NCBI RefSeq assembly: GCF_019976755.1
Contig: NZ_AP023441.1
Coordinates: 4,275,501 to 4,339,500, forward strand
Length of the DNA: 64,000 nt
Reading direction: 5' to 3'
DNA from: Nostoc sp. MS1
Lineage (GTDB): Bacteria; Cyanobacteriota; Cyanobacteriia; Cyanobacteriales; Nostocaceae
Both the position numbers and the translations under genes were made by a program. How positions within the stretch are numbered: the stretch's first letter is position 1; every line of letters starts with the position of its first letter. The notes below the pieces were generated by a model, which saw only the letters and a program-made list of their open reading frames with translations, was not told where the DNA came from and did not search any database. This document shows positions 8,549 through 16,677 of the stretch, piece by piece.

Positions 8549-9979
8549 ATGACACTACAAAGCTTTGGTGTGATTGGTTTAGCCGTTATGGGCGAGAATA
8601 TCGCTCTGAACGTAGAGCGTAATGGCTTCCCAATTGCAGTTTATAATCGTTCCAGAGAAAAAACCGATGCCTTCATGGCACAGCGTGCTGGCGGACGCAA
8701 CGTTAAAGCTGCTTTCACCCTGGAAGAGTTTGTTGCTGCACTAGAACGTCCCCGCAAAATTCTAGTGATGGTGCAAGCTGGTAAACCAGTGGATGCAGTT
8801 ATCCAACAGCTAAAACCCCTGCTAGATGAAGGCGATATCATCATCGACGGTGGCAACTCTTGGTTTGAAGATACCCAAAGACGGACTCAAGAACTAGAAC
8901 CAGCAGGCTTACGCTTCCTGGGCATGGGTGTCAGTGGTGGTGAAGAAGGCGCTCTCAACGGCCCTTCACTGATGCCTGGCGGTACACAAAGTTCTTACGA
9001 GTATCTGTCACCCATTTTCAACAAGATTGCTGCTCAAGTCGATGACGGCCCTTGTGTTACCTACGTTGGCCCTGGTGGTTCTGGTCACTACGTGAAGATG
9101 GTACACAACGGCATTGAGTATGGCGATATGCAGTTGATTGCTGAAGCCTACGACTTGCTCAGAAATGCTGGTGGACTGAGTGCAAAAGAACTACATGAAG
9201 TATTTGCTGAATGGAATACTACCGACGAACTCAATTCTTTCTTGATTGAGATTACAGCGAATATCTTCCCCTACGTAGACCCAGACACTAAGCAACCCTT
9301 GGTAGACTTGATTGTTGACGCAGCAGGTCAAAAGGGTACTGGACGCTGGACTGTACAAACTGCTTTGGAATTGGGCGTTTCTATCCCCACCATTACCGCA
9401 GCCGTAAATGCTCGGATTATCTCTTCAATTCGAGATGAGCGGATAGCAGCATCTAAGCAGCTAACAGGCCCCAGTGGCAAGTATGATGGCTCTACCAAAG
9501 AGTTTATCAACAAAGTCCGGGATGCACTTTACTGCTCTAAGATTTGTTCTTACGCTCAAGGTATGGCGCTGCTATCCACAGCTTCTACCACATTTAATTG
9601 GAATTTGAATCTGAGTGAGTTGGCGCGGATTTGGAAAGGTGGCTGTATTATTCGCGCTGGCTTCTTGAATAAGATTAAGAAGGCATTTAACGAAAATCCC
9701 GCATTACCCAACCTGCTACTTGCTCCTGAATTTAAACAAACAATTCTCGACAGACAAACAGCTTGGCGGGAAGTCATTATTACAGCTGCTAAACTCGGTA
9801 TCCCTGTACCTGCGTTTAGCGCCTCCTTAGATTATTTTGACAGCTATCGCCGCGATCGCCTACCCCAAAACCTCACTCAGGCACAACGCGACTACTTCGG
9901 CGCTCACACCTACCTGCGTACCGATAAAGCTGGCACATTCCACACCGAATGGGTTCCCATCACTGAAGCTAAAAAGTAA
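8549..9979 (+). CDS. gnd: 6-phosphogluconate dehydrogenase, decarboxylating
   Basis: 476-residue enzyme of the oxidative pentose phosphate pathway: 6-phosphogluconate + NADP+ to ribulose 5-phosphate + CO2 + NADPH. The N-terminal Rossmann motif is GVIGLAVMGENIALNVERNG; the substrate region includes GVSGGEEGALNGPSLMPGG and the catalytic lysine/asparagine stretch GHYVKMVHNGIEYGDMQLI. The C-terminal GTGRWTVQ segment and the tail YFGAHTYLRTD are diagnostic. Length is normal for the dimeric long-chain form. In cyanobacteria this pathway supplies reductant in darkness. A terminator hairpin follows at 10014. Confidence 0.97.
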   Translation: MTLQSFGVIGLAVMGENIALNVERNGFPIAVYNRSREKTDAFMAQRAGGRNVKAAFTLEEFVAALERPRKILVMVQAGKPVDAVIQQLKPLLDEGDIIIDGGNSWFEDTQRRTQELEPAGLRFLGMGVSGGEEGALNGPSLMPGGTQSSYEYLSPIFNKIAAQVDDGPCVTYVGPGGSGHYVKMVHNGIEYGDMQLIAEAYDLLRNAGGLSAKELHEVFAEWNTTDELNSFLIEITANIFPYVDPDTKQPLVDLIVDAAGQKGTGRWTVQTALELGVSIPTITAAVNARIISSIRDERIAASKQLTGPSGKYDGSTKEFINKVRDALYCSKICSYAQGMALLSTASTTFNWNLNLSELARIWKGGCIIRAGFLNKIKKAFNENPALPNLLLAPEFKQTILDRQTAWREVIITAAKLGIPVPAFSASLDYFDSYRRDRLPQNLTQAQRDYFGAHTYLRTDKAGTFHTEWVPITEAKK

Positions 9980-10013
9980 GCTTATCGTTTCCTGATTTCT
10001 CAACTTATTTTTT

Positions 10014-10046
10014 GGTGACTCTATATATTTAGGGTCACTTTTTTAT
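10014..10046. terminator. Hairpin terminator shared by gnd and the DarT-DarG gene
   Basis: GTGACTC and GGGTCAC arms (one G-T/C mismatch) enclose an AT loop and are followed by TTTTTT on the plus strand, giving a rho-independent terminator for gnd. It abuts the stop of the convergent gene at 10046. Confidence 0.75.
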
Positions 10047-11212
10047 TAATTTAGTAGATAATCAGCAGTTAAATATTGAGGCTCAAGTTGATTCTCTCTA
10101 GGAAGATAGATAGCAATTGGAATCCCTATATTATGTAAGTAACGACACATAACTGGTCCAACTTCAGACCAATTTAAGTTACCTAAACCGCAACCCAAAG
10201 CTGGCATTGCTAAAGATTGAATACCAAGTTCATGATAATTTTTCCTTACCCAGTCTAAACCGCCTTCAATGTCATCTAAACGGGAATTTTCTCGCCATTG
10301 TCTTTTCGTAGCAAATAACAAAAACCACTTTACAGCATTGGAACTTACAAGAGGGAGACTTAAATCAGCTAGTTCTTGGTCTAAGGAAGCCTCGCGTTTA
10401 TAAAGATAGGGTTTTGTCGCAGTAAGTTGTTTATTTCGGCAAGCATCTTGATAAACTACATATACATCAGGAAACTGATATTTTGCCCGTGATGCTAATC
10501 CTTTACCCATTACGCCTTGAAGATTGACACTAATTGTTAAAGTTTGCATCTTGGAAAAGAACATATCCCCATCGATTAAGGAAATATTATTGCCAATCTT
10601 GGCAGCAGATATGGGTTGAAAGAACATATTGGGTTCAGGAATCACTGGTACTCTAGCTGAACCTATAAGTTTTTCTACCTGCTCTTTAGCTTTATAATCT
10701 GCTACAAAAATAGAATGAATTAGCTCTGGGCTAATCATTTCTGGCACTAAGCATTCAGCCATGATTTTGCGTTTTGAACCATCAAGCTCATTCCACCATT
10801 CATTTTGAATAATTTTCCATTGTTTCTTGAGTAGTTCTACACCTTCTTTAATAGGAAAGAATTGCGTTGGATCATTGGCAGCATTTCCATCTGTAATTAG
10901 TCCGCCTGCTGCTGTTAACACATCCGGTTTAACTCCAATAACTGCAATATCCCTTCTGTCTTTTTCATGAACTACCCGATACATCATGGGGTTACGCGGC
11001 TGGAAGTATAAATTAGCATACTCCCATAAACTACTCCTTGCAGGTGTAGCTTTATCTTTCCGTTTACTGACAATGCTACTGTCGTAAATTGGTGTGTATG
11101 AAACTGTTAATTCTTCAACTTTTTTGTGGGATAAAATTCCTCTTTGTAGTATTGAAGGTAAATTTTCAATGTGTGTGATGTAGTAGAGACTTTTAATATC
11201 TGATTTTGTCAT
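10046..11212 (-). CDS. Single-chain fusion of DarT ADP-ribosyltransferase toxin and DarG macrodomain antitoxin
   Basis: 388 residues with two domains. Residues 1-185 match DarT (DUF4433), which ADP-ribosylates thymidine in single-stranded DNA: YYITHIENLPSILQRGI at 10-26, YFQPRNPMMYRV at 69-80, and MAECLV at 151-156 whose E153 lies where the catalytic glutamate is expected. Residues about 212-375 match the DarG macrodomain, which removes the mark: DGDMFF, SVNLQGVMGKGLA (228-240), ATKRQWRENSRLDDIE (301-316) and MPALGCGLGNLNW (336-348). DarT and DarG are normally separate genes. It is the second gene of an operon, 5 bp after a Ser/Thr kinase. Activity of each half is inferred from motifs. Confidence 0.85.
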   Translation of the reverse strand: MTKSDIKSLYYITHIENLPSILQRGILSHKKVEELTVSYTPIYDSSIVSKRKDKATPARSSLWEYANLYFQPRNPMMYRVVHEKDRRDIAVIGVKPDVLTAAGGLITDGNAANDPTQFFPIKEGVELLKKQWKIIQNEWWNELDGSKRKIMAECLVPEMISPELIHSIFVADYKAKEQVEKLIGSARVPVIPEPNMFFQPISAAKIGNNISLIDGDMFFSKMQTLTISVNLQGVMGKGLASRAKYQFPDVYVVYQDACRNKQLTATKPYLYKREASLDQELADLSLPLVSSNAVKWFLLFATKRQWRENSRLDDIEGGLDWVRKNYHELGIQSLAMPALGCGLGNLNWSEVGPVMCRYLHNIGIPIAIYLPRENQLEPQYLTADYLLN

Positions 11213-11217
11213 TGAGT

Positions 11218-12339
11218 TTATACGTTATTATTACCAAGATATTTAGCTTTTAATTCCTCTAACTCTTTATCAATTTCACTTTTCTTGGTTGGGGTATTAG
11301 TTGTAGGCTGTGGTTGTATGTTTTGTGGTTTTGGTTTTCCTCCAACTAAAAATTGAGTTTTTAATTCTTCTAGTTCCAAATCTATCTGACTCTGGGTTTT
11401 AGCCATAGGTGCTGGTGGTGGTGCTGGATGATTTACCTTAGCTGGTGGATTTGGTACAGGAGAATGTTGATTTAAGTCTTTGAGAACTTCATCTACCGTT
11501 TGATAGCGTCTAGCAGGAATACTTTCTAACATTTTGTTGAGTACCTGCTGTAAATTATTGCTAACTGGCGTGGTTACATATTGCTGCCAAATCCAAGTAT
11601 CGTTATTAGTGTCGTAGGAATCGAAAGGCGATCGCCCAGTTAATAAATTAATACAAGTTGCCCCTAAACTATAAATATCACTGGCAAATAAAGCTCTACC
11701 TCTCATCTGTTCTGGAGCCACATATTCTGGTGTACCGATACTTGTACCAGTGTGACTTAAGGCTGTACCAGTGGCAGATTTGGAAGCACCAAAATCTACT
11801 AAAACTAATTTGCGATCGCTACTACGTAAAATAATATTTTCTGGCTTAATATCTCGGTGAATTACTTGTCTGGCATGACAAAATTGCAGAACAGGCAGTA
11901 AATCATGAAGTAACTGCCGAATCTGTGTTTCACTGAAAGCACCTTGATGTGCTAGTTCCTGGGCTAAATTTAACCCATCGATAAATTCTTGGACTAAATA
12001 CTGGCGATCGTCTTGGGTAAAATAGGCTAAGAGTTCGGGTATCTGTAGATGTTTACCCAATTCATCAAGCTGCACAGCTTCTTGGTTAAATAACTCCACC
12101 GCCTTTTGGACTGTATTAGTACCTTGGGCTTGGGGGTAAAATTGCTTAATGACACAGCGAGGTTTAGACGGTTTATCCTCATCTACAGCCAAAAAAGTTC
12201 TCCCAAAACCACCTTGTCCAATAGGTTTAACGGCGCGGTAACGTTCTTTGAGGTGTAGCTTAGAACCGCAACTCAGGCAAAACTTAACATCATCAGAGTT
12301 TTCGGGTTTTGGACAACGGGGGTTAAGACAGTAACTCAT
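11218..12339 (-). CDS. Serine/threonine protein kinase with N-terminal zinc ribbon
   Basis: 373-residue Hanks-type kinase. A small zinc ribbon opens the protein (C4, C9, C21, C24). The kinase core has the glycine loop GQGGFG (41-46), ATP lysine K65, catalytic loop HRDIKPEN (161-168), DFG (182-184) and APE (208-210), all intact. After residue 290 comes a Pro-rich linker and two copies of a 15-residue helical motif, SQIDLELEELKTQFL (317-331) and SEIDKELEELKAKYL (354-368). There is no transmembrane segment, so it is cytoplasmic. This layout is common in cyanobacterial kinases. It is co-directional and nearly contiguous with the DarT-DarG fusion, suggesting co-expression; substrates unknown. Confidence 0.92.
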   Translation of the reverse strand: MSYCLNPRCPKPENSDDVKFCLSCGSKLHLKERYRAVKPIGQGGFGRTFLAVDEDKPSKPRCVIKQFYPQAQGTNTVQKAVELFNQEAVQLDELGKHLQIPELLAYFTQDDRQYLVQEFIDGLNLAQELAHQGAFSETQIRQLLHDLLPVLQFCHARQVIHRDIKPENIILRSSDRKLVLVDFGASKSATGTALSHTGTSIGTPEYVAPEQMRGRALFASDIYSLGATCINLLTGRSPFDSYDTNNDTWIWQQYVTTPVSNNLQQVLNKMLESIPARRYQTVDEVLKDLNQHSPVPNPPAKVNHPAPPPAPMAKTQSQIDLELEELKTQFLVGGKPKPQNIQPQPTTNTPTKKSEIDKELEELKAKYLGNNNV

Positions 12340-12653
12340 TGGCAGGATGGCGTTTTTGTTCGCTCTTACTGTCTTTATTTTGCCCTGTACTAGCCAAGAG
12401 TGGTCATGTTTGCCAATTATCTATTTGAATACAGAAGGCATTACAGGTTGGTAATGATTGTTTACATAGTAAACGTTACCCATAATCTAAGTAAAGTTCT
12501 GTAAAACAGTAACAATTGTTGCTAATAGAACCTATTACTTGCGCTAGGATATCTGCACTAAGTTTGATAATCAACTCATAACTTAGCTTTAACCTAAATT
12601 AAATAATTACATCTTCACTCTTGAGAAAAACTTGATAATAGTTACAACGAGAA
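12340..12653. other. Divergent intergenic region, kinase-DarTG operon / hypothetical gene
   Basis: 314-bp AT-rich region that must contain promoters for both directions. The one notable structure is the palindrome at 12450-12480 (listed separately). No open frame or repeat family is seen in the rest. Confidence 0.5.
12450..12480. promoter_or_regulatory. Nested palindrome (GTTTACATAGTAAAC core), possible operator
   Basis: A perfect GTTTAC-ata-GTAAAC palindrome (12460-12474) is nested within imperfect outer arms GGTAA and TTACC. It lies 110 bp upstream of the kinase start and 175 bp upstream of the divergent gene. Position and symmetry suggest a protein-binding site; the binding protein is unknown. 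A transcript hairpin is the alternative. Confidence 0.4.
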
Positions 12654-12974
12654 ATGACGAATTTTAATGGGTTTCAAAAACTGATAGCAATTGCCAATGA
12701 ATATGGAATTATTTGCTATGCAACTCCAGAGGAGTGCTTGGTTGCATCTTTACCCGGATATGATGATTTTTTATTAGCTTTTAGTTGGTCTGGTGCTTTT
12801 GAGGGAGAACCACCAGAGCATGAACTGATAGCGATTAGTATACAGGATATTACTAAAGAAGTAACTGTTGCTGCTTGGCAAATTCCTACTTATCTGTTTG
12901 GTAATGTTTTAAGACAGGCACAGATGCTTGTTACTGCTCACCAAGATTTTATTCTAAGAACAAATAATTCATAG
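12654..12974 (+). CDS. Hypothetical protein, 106 residues
   Basis: I do not recognise a family. The ATG at 12654 follows a GAGAA sequence. The product is a small acidic, soluble protein without signal peptide or membrane segment; it alternates hydrophobic strands and helices (FQKLIAIANEYGIICYATPEECLVASLPGYDDFLLAFSW) and is probably globular. Two cysteines (C20, C28) are not in a metal motif. It stands alone, divergent from the kinase-DarTG operon and upstream of a fasciclin gene. Confidence 0.65.
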   Translation: MTNFNGFQKLIAIANEYGIICYATPEECLVASLPGYDDFLLAFSWSGAFEGEPPEHELIAISIQDITKEVTVAAWQIPTYLFGNVLRQAQMLVTAHQDFILRTNNS

Positions 12975-13101
12975 TTAAAAGCTATACATATCATTTTCAG
13001 TCTTTACTATTACTTTGGTTGGTATACCTCCGAAGATAGATACTATTTACTGTTAAAAAGTTTACCTTTATGAAGAACTGTAAAGGGATAAATTAAAAAA
13101 T

Positions 13102-13503
13102 ATGGCAGACATTGTTGATACTGCTGTGAGTGCTGGCTCATTCAATACTCTAGTTGCTGCTGTTGAAGCTGCTGGACTAGTAGATACTCTAAAAAGCCCC
13201 GGCCCTTTTACCGTTTTTGCACCAACTGATGAAGCATTTGCAAAGCTTCCAGAAGGTACAGTAGAAGCGTTGCTCAAGGATATTCCCAAGCTTAAGAAAA
13301 TCCTGACCTATCATGTAGTTTCAGGTAAAGTATTGGCATCTGACGTAGTAAAGCTGAAGTCAGCTAACACTGTTGAAGGTTCTGGTGTAAAAATTGATGC
13401 TTCAAATGGTGTTAAAATCAATGATGCCAATGTTGTAACCCCAGATGTTGCAGCTGATAACGGAGTTATTCACGTTATTGATACAGTATTGATTCCTGCA
13501 TAA
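13102..13503 (+). CDS. Fasciclin (FAS1) domain protein
   Basis: 133 residues consisting of a single FAS1 domain. The two conserved FAS1 blocks are visible: H1-like GPFTVFAPTDEAFAKLP (residues 34-50) and H2-like NGVIHVIDTVLIPA at the C-terminus, with the central YHVV motif at about 71-74. No signal peptide is present at this ATG, so this is the cytoplasmic-type short form frequent in cyanobacteria. FAS1 domains mediate adhesion or protein contacts; the role here is unknown. Ends at a strong terminator, so it is monocistronic. Confidence 0.92.
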   Translation: MADIVDTAVSAGSFNTLVAAVEAAGLVDTLKSPGPFTVFAPTDEAFAKLPEGTVEALLKDIPKLKKILTYHVVSGKVLASDVVKLKSANTVEGSGVKIDASNGVKINDANVVTPDVAADNGVIHVIDTVLIPA

Positions 13504-13530
13504 GTTAGGTCTTAGTATCTAAATTTATAG

Positions 13531-13574
13531 TTGCAGGAGAGAGGCCGTAGCCAATCTCTCTCCTGCAACTTTTT
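13531..13574 (+). terminator. Rho-independent terminator of the fasciclin gene
   Basis: A 13-base stem (TTGCAGGAGAGAG against CTCTCTCCTGCAA, with small internal offset) followed by CTTTTT, 28 bp after the stop codon. Confidence 0.85.
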
Positions 13575-13709
13575 AGGTGTAATTTAAAGCATAGAAAATT
13601 TATAACTTTGCGTAAGCCCTTATCTAGTCTTGAGTTGAAATATCAATAGAGCCAATGTCCCCAGATTGTGTAATAATAAGCCGACTCCCAGAGTAATAAG
13701 TTACCAACT

Positions 13710-14741
13710 GTGCAATCAACGGACAATATCAACGACCTTGCTGCGGCTTTACAACAGCCTGCGGATCTCACCTTTGAACTGCCAGATCCCGAAGATGAAC
13801 AAATTCCTGAGTCAGATTTCCAACAACAACTGGATGTAGCATGGCAGGTATGCGATCGCTTTGATTTGCAAACCGAAATTTGGCGGGGGCGCATCTTAAG
13901 GGCTATCCGCGACAGAGAGAAAAAAGGCGGTGATGGACGCGGTACAGGCTTCCTCAACTGGCTCAAGGAACGAGAAATTAGTAAGAGTCAAGCTTACGCC
14001 TGGATTCAACTAGCCAATAGTGCTGATACCCTTTTGGAAGAAGGTAAGCTTGAGCCTAGCGCAGTTAATAATTTTAGTAAACGCGCTTTTGTGGAAACCT
14101 CCAAAGCCTCCCCAGAAGTGCAACAAATGGTAAGCGAAGCCGCAAGTAAAGGCGATCGCATCACTAGGCGCGAAGTCCGTCAACTCACTGACGAATGGAC
14201 AGCCATGTCGTCAGATTTGTTACCAGAACCAGTTAAGGTAAAAGCAGCCGAAAATTCCCTTCCTCCCCGCTACATTGCCCCTTTGGTGAAGGAAATGGAA
14301 AAGTTGCCAGAAGCACACCAGAAATTCATCCAAAAAGAAATAGCTGCTAACCCAGATGTGGACACCCTTAAACAAGCCACCACAGAAGCCCGTCAACTAG
14401 CTAAATATCTCAAATCCGCCGCCCAAGTCCAAGCCTTAACAGAGAATGATGTAGACATCGAAACAGCCCTAGAAGAAGCTCAGAGAGTCGGCTGTTTGAG
14501 TATAGCTGCTGACTTAGTAAATCAAGCATCCCAGATGGAACAAACCATTGCTAAGTTATACATGACTTGGAAACGCATCAGTAATTTGGCGGATAGGTTA
14601 TATGTAGATACTGGTGCAAGTACCCCCAACTTGCGATCGCTCCTGGGTTGCATAGAACCGCTAGGTACTGAAGTCATGGAAATACAACTCACTGGTGCAA
14701 CTGAACACACCGTCCGTTTGCAAATTCAGGAGACGAATTAG
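13710..14741 (+). CDS. Hypothetical protein, helical, 343 residues
   Basis: I do not recognise a named family. The predicted start is a GTG at 13710 without a good ribosome binding site, so the start is uncertain. The sequence is soluble and almost all alpha-helical. Residues 45-115 (CDRFDLQTEIWRGRILRAIR, then LNWLKEREISKSQAYAWIQLA) resemble the winged-helix/helix-turn-helix pattern seen in some plasmid and phage-type DNA-binding proteins: KSQAYAWIQLAN could be a recognition helix. The C-terminal half contains amphipathic helices and a short beta-rich tail. Possible DNA-binding role is inference only. Neighbours give no context. Confidence 0.6.
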   Translation: MQSTDNINDLAAALQQPADLTFELPDPEDEQIPESDFQQQLDVAWQVCDRFDLQTEIWRGRILRAIRDREKKGGDGRGTGFLNWLKEREISKSQAYAWIQLANSADTLLEEGKLEPSAVNNFSKRAFVETSKASPEVQQMVSEAASKGDRITRREVRQLTDEWTAMSSDLLPEPVKVKAAENSLPPRYIAPLVKEMEKLPEAHQKFIQKEIAANPDVDTLKQATTEARQLAKYLKSAAQVQALTENDVDIETALEEAQRVGCLSIAADLVNQASQMEQTIAKLYMTWKRISNLADRLYVDTGASTPNLRSLLGCIEPLGTEVMEIQLTGATEHTVRLQIQETN

Positions 14742-14794
14742 TCAGTTGACAGTTGACAGATTATTTCCATTGTCAATTGTCAATTGTCCACTGC

Positions 14795-15622
14795 TTAATT
14801 CTTAATCCCCGTCGTAGCAATACCCCTGATAAACTGACGCTGACCGATGAGGAATAGCACCATCACGGGTACGGTAGCAATAGTTACGGCTGCCATCATC
14901 AAAGGCCAATTGTTGGTAAACTGCTCCTGAAAGTCTGCTAAGGCTAACTGGACTGTTCTTAATTCTGGTCTTGTGGTGAAGACTAAGGGCTTAAATAAAT
15001 CATTCCATTCACCGATGAAGGTGAACAGAAACAGTGTCACCAAGGCAGGACGGGCTAAGGGTAACATGATTTGCCATAAAATTTGTAGTCGGTTTGCCCC
15101 ATCGATGGTTGCAGCTTCTTCCAACTCTACGGGAATTGTCTGAAAATACTGACGTAAAAGGAAAATCCCAAAGCCATTGACAGCCGTTGGTAAAATTAAT
15201 GCACCGTAGGTATTAATTAAGTGACCCCACTTCAAAACTAAAAAGATGGGAATCACCAATAATTGAAAGGGAATAATTAAAGTTGCTAAGACAATTAAAA
15301 GTAGTGCTTGCCTACCTCGGAATTTCAGTCTGGCTAAAGCGTAACCCGCTAAAGCCGAAGTCACAATCTGAAATGCCGTCACTGCGATCGCTACCAAGGT
15401 AGAATTAGCAAATGCCAACAAAAATTTGCCTCGTTGCCAAGCTTCGCGGTAATTCGCTAATGACCAATTATTTTTAGGTAAAAGTTCTACATTTGAACCT
15501 GGAGGTAAAAAGGAAGTAAGAAAGACCACAAAAAGTGGTAACAGGACGATGAATGCCCCCAGTAGTAGCACTGCTAAACTCCAAAAGTCAGCAGATTTCC
15601 AATTCCAGTTTAATTTGGGCAT
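14795..15622 (-). CDS. Sugar ABC transporter permease (MalG type)
   Basis: 275-residue inner-membrane permease of the carbohydrate uptake CUT1 family. Six hydrophobic segments are visible, and the cytoplasmic EAA loop that docks the ATPase is EEAATIDGANRLQILWQIMLP (about 167-187). The N-terminus (SLAVLLLGAFIVLLPLFVVFLTSF) is the usual first helix. The partner permease (MalF type), binding protein and ATPase are not adjacent: downstream are intergenic repeats and upstream is the divergent ado gene. It therefore must pair with subunits encoded elsewhere. Substrate unknown. Confidence 0.9.
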   Translation of the reverse strand: MPKLNWNWKSADFWSLAVLLLGAFIVLLPLFVVFLTSFLPPGSNVELLPKNNWSLANYREAWQRGKFLLAFANSTLVAIAVTAFQIVTSALAGYALARLKFRGRQALLLIVLATLIIPFQLLVIPIFLVLKWGHLINTYGALILPTAVNGFGIFLLRQYFQTIPVELEEAATIDGANRLQILWQIMLPLARPALVTLFLFTFIGEWNDLFKPLVFTTRPELRTVQLALADFQEQFTNNWPLMMAAVTIATVPVMVLFLIGQRQFIRGIATTGIKN

Positions 15623-15731
15623 GAGTTAAATAGTCAAACACTTATTTCTTTAGTATTAGTAAGAAAGACACCAGCAACCGCTAATCTATAACATAGGCAA
15701 TTGTTAAGTAAAATTAAACCACAATGAGTAA

Positions 15732-15751
15732 TACCCTAAATTCATAGGGTA
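15732..15751 (+). promoter_or_regulatory. Hairpin TACCCT-N8-AGGGTA upstream of ado
   Basis: Perfect 6-base arms with an 8-base loop, 50 bp before the ado start codon. It could sit in the 5' leader or be a protein-binding site; nothing in the sequence decides. Confidence 0.3.
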
Positions 15752-15800
15752 AATTAAAGTTTGGTATCAAATAATTCTGGTTTACAGGAGTAAACATATC

Positions 15801-16496
15801 ATGCAGCAGGTTGCAGCCGATTTAGAAATTGATTTTCAGAGCGAAAAATATAAAGATGCTTATAGCCGTATAAATGCGATCGTTATTGAAGGTGAACAAG
15901 AAGCCTACGAAAATTACATCCAACTAGCTGATCTGCTGCCAGAACACAAGGAAGACTTAATTAGGCTATCCAAGATGGAAAGCCGCCACAAAAAAGGATT
16001 TGAAGCCTGTGGCAGAAATCTGGCAGTTACACCAGATATGCAGTTTGCTAAGGAATTTTTTGCTGGACTACACGGTAACTTTCAAAAAGCGGCTGCCGAA
16101 GGTAAAGTTGTTACTTGCCTACTGATTCAGTCTCTCATCATCGAATGTTTTGCGATCGCCGCATACAACATCTACATCCCTGTTGCTGACGACTTTGCTC
16201 GTAAAATTACCGAGGGTGTAGTAAAAGATGAATATAGTCACCTCAACTTTGGCGAGGTTTGGTTACAGAAAAATTTTGCCGAATCAAAAGCAGAATTAGA
16301 AGAAGCTAATCGTCAGAACCTTCCTATAGTCTGGAAAATGCTTAACCAAGTCGAGCATGATGCCGCAACCTTAGCTATGGAAAAAGAAGCCCTAGTTGAA
16401 GACTTTATGATTCAGTACGGCGAGGCTTTAGGTAATATTGGCTTCACTACCAAAGATATTATGCGCTTGTCAGCACATGGTCTCAAAGCAGCATAA
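15801..16496 (+). CDS. ado: Aldehyde deformylating oxygenase (alkane synthase)
   Basis: 231-residue ferritin-like di-iron enzyme that converts fatty aldehydes to alkanes (Cn-1) plus formate, using O2 and ferredoxin-derived electrons. All six metal ligands are present: E32, E60, H63 (MESRHKK), E115 (LIIECF), E144 and H147 (DEYSHLNF). Length is exactly that of characterised cyanobacterial enzymes. ATG start preceded by an AGGAG (15787-15791). The acyl-ACP reductase that makes its substrate is 181 bp downstream, and accA follows that, so the cluster links fatty acid and alkane synthesis. The gap to aar contains a palindromic repeat, so independent transcription of aar is possible. Confidence 0.97.
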   Translation: MQQVAADLEIDFQSEKYKDAYSRINAIVIEGEQEAYENYIQLADLLPEHKEDLIRLSKMESRHKKGFEACGRNLAVTPDMQFAKEFFAGLHGNFQKAAAEGKVVTCLLIQSLIIECFAIAAYNIYIPVADDFARKITEGVVKDEYSHLNFGEVWLQKNFAESKAELEEANRQNLPIVWKMLNQVEHDAATLAMEKEALVEDFMIQYGEALGNIGFTTKDIMRLSAHGLKAA

Positions 16497-16511
16497 ATAA
16501 TGCCTTTGTTG

Positions 16512-16565
16512 GTAGTAAGGACTTTAGTCCTGCATTTTCTAAGCCCTAAAGTGCTTACTACAAAC
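16512..16565. repeat. Dispersed palindromic repeat (gtagtaagg family), copy 1
   Basis: Arms gtagtaaggactttag and ctaaagtgcttactac form a hairpin around a short loop, between ado and aar. A second copy with the same outer arms but a different loop is at 35477-35532. Outer ends are conserved (GTAGTAAGG ... TTACTACAAAC), as expected of a small mobile or REP-like element. Confidence 0.7.
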
Positions 16566-16677
16566 TTAGACTCACTAATTACTTTTACACCTTCTGTAGT
16601 ATTTTTGAGAGTTAAGTATTATCTCTTACTAACTGATTGCACGCATTCGCCAAGCCACACGCTTAATATATCACTCC

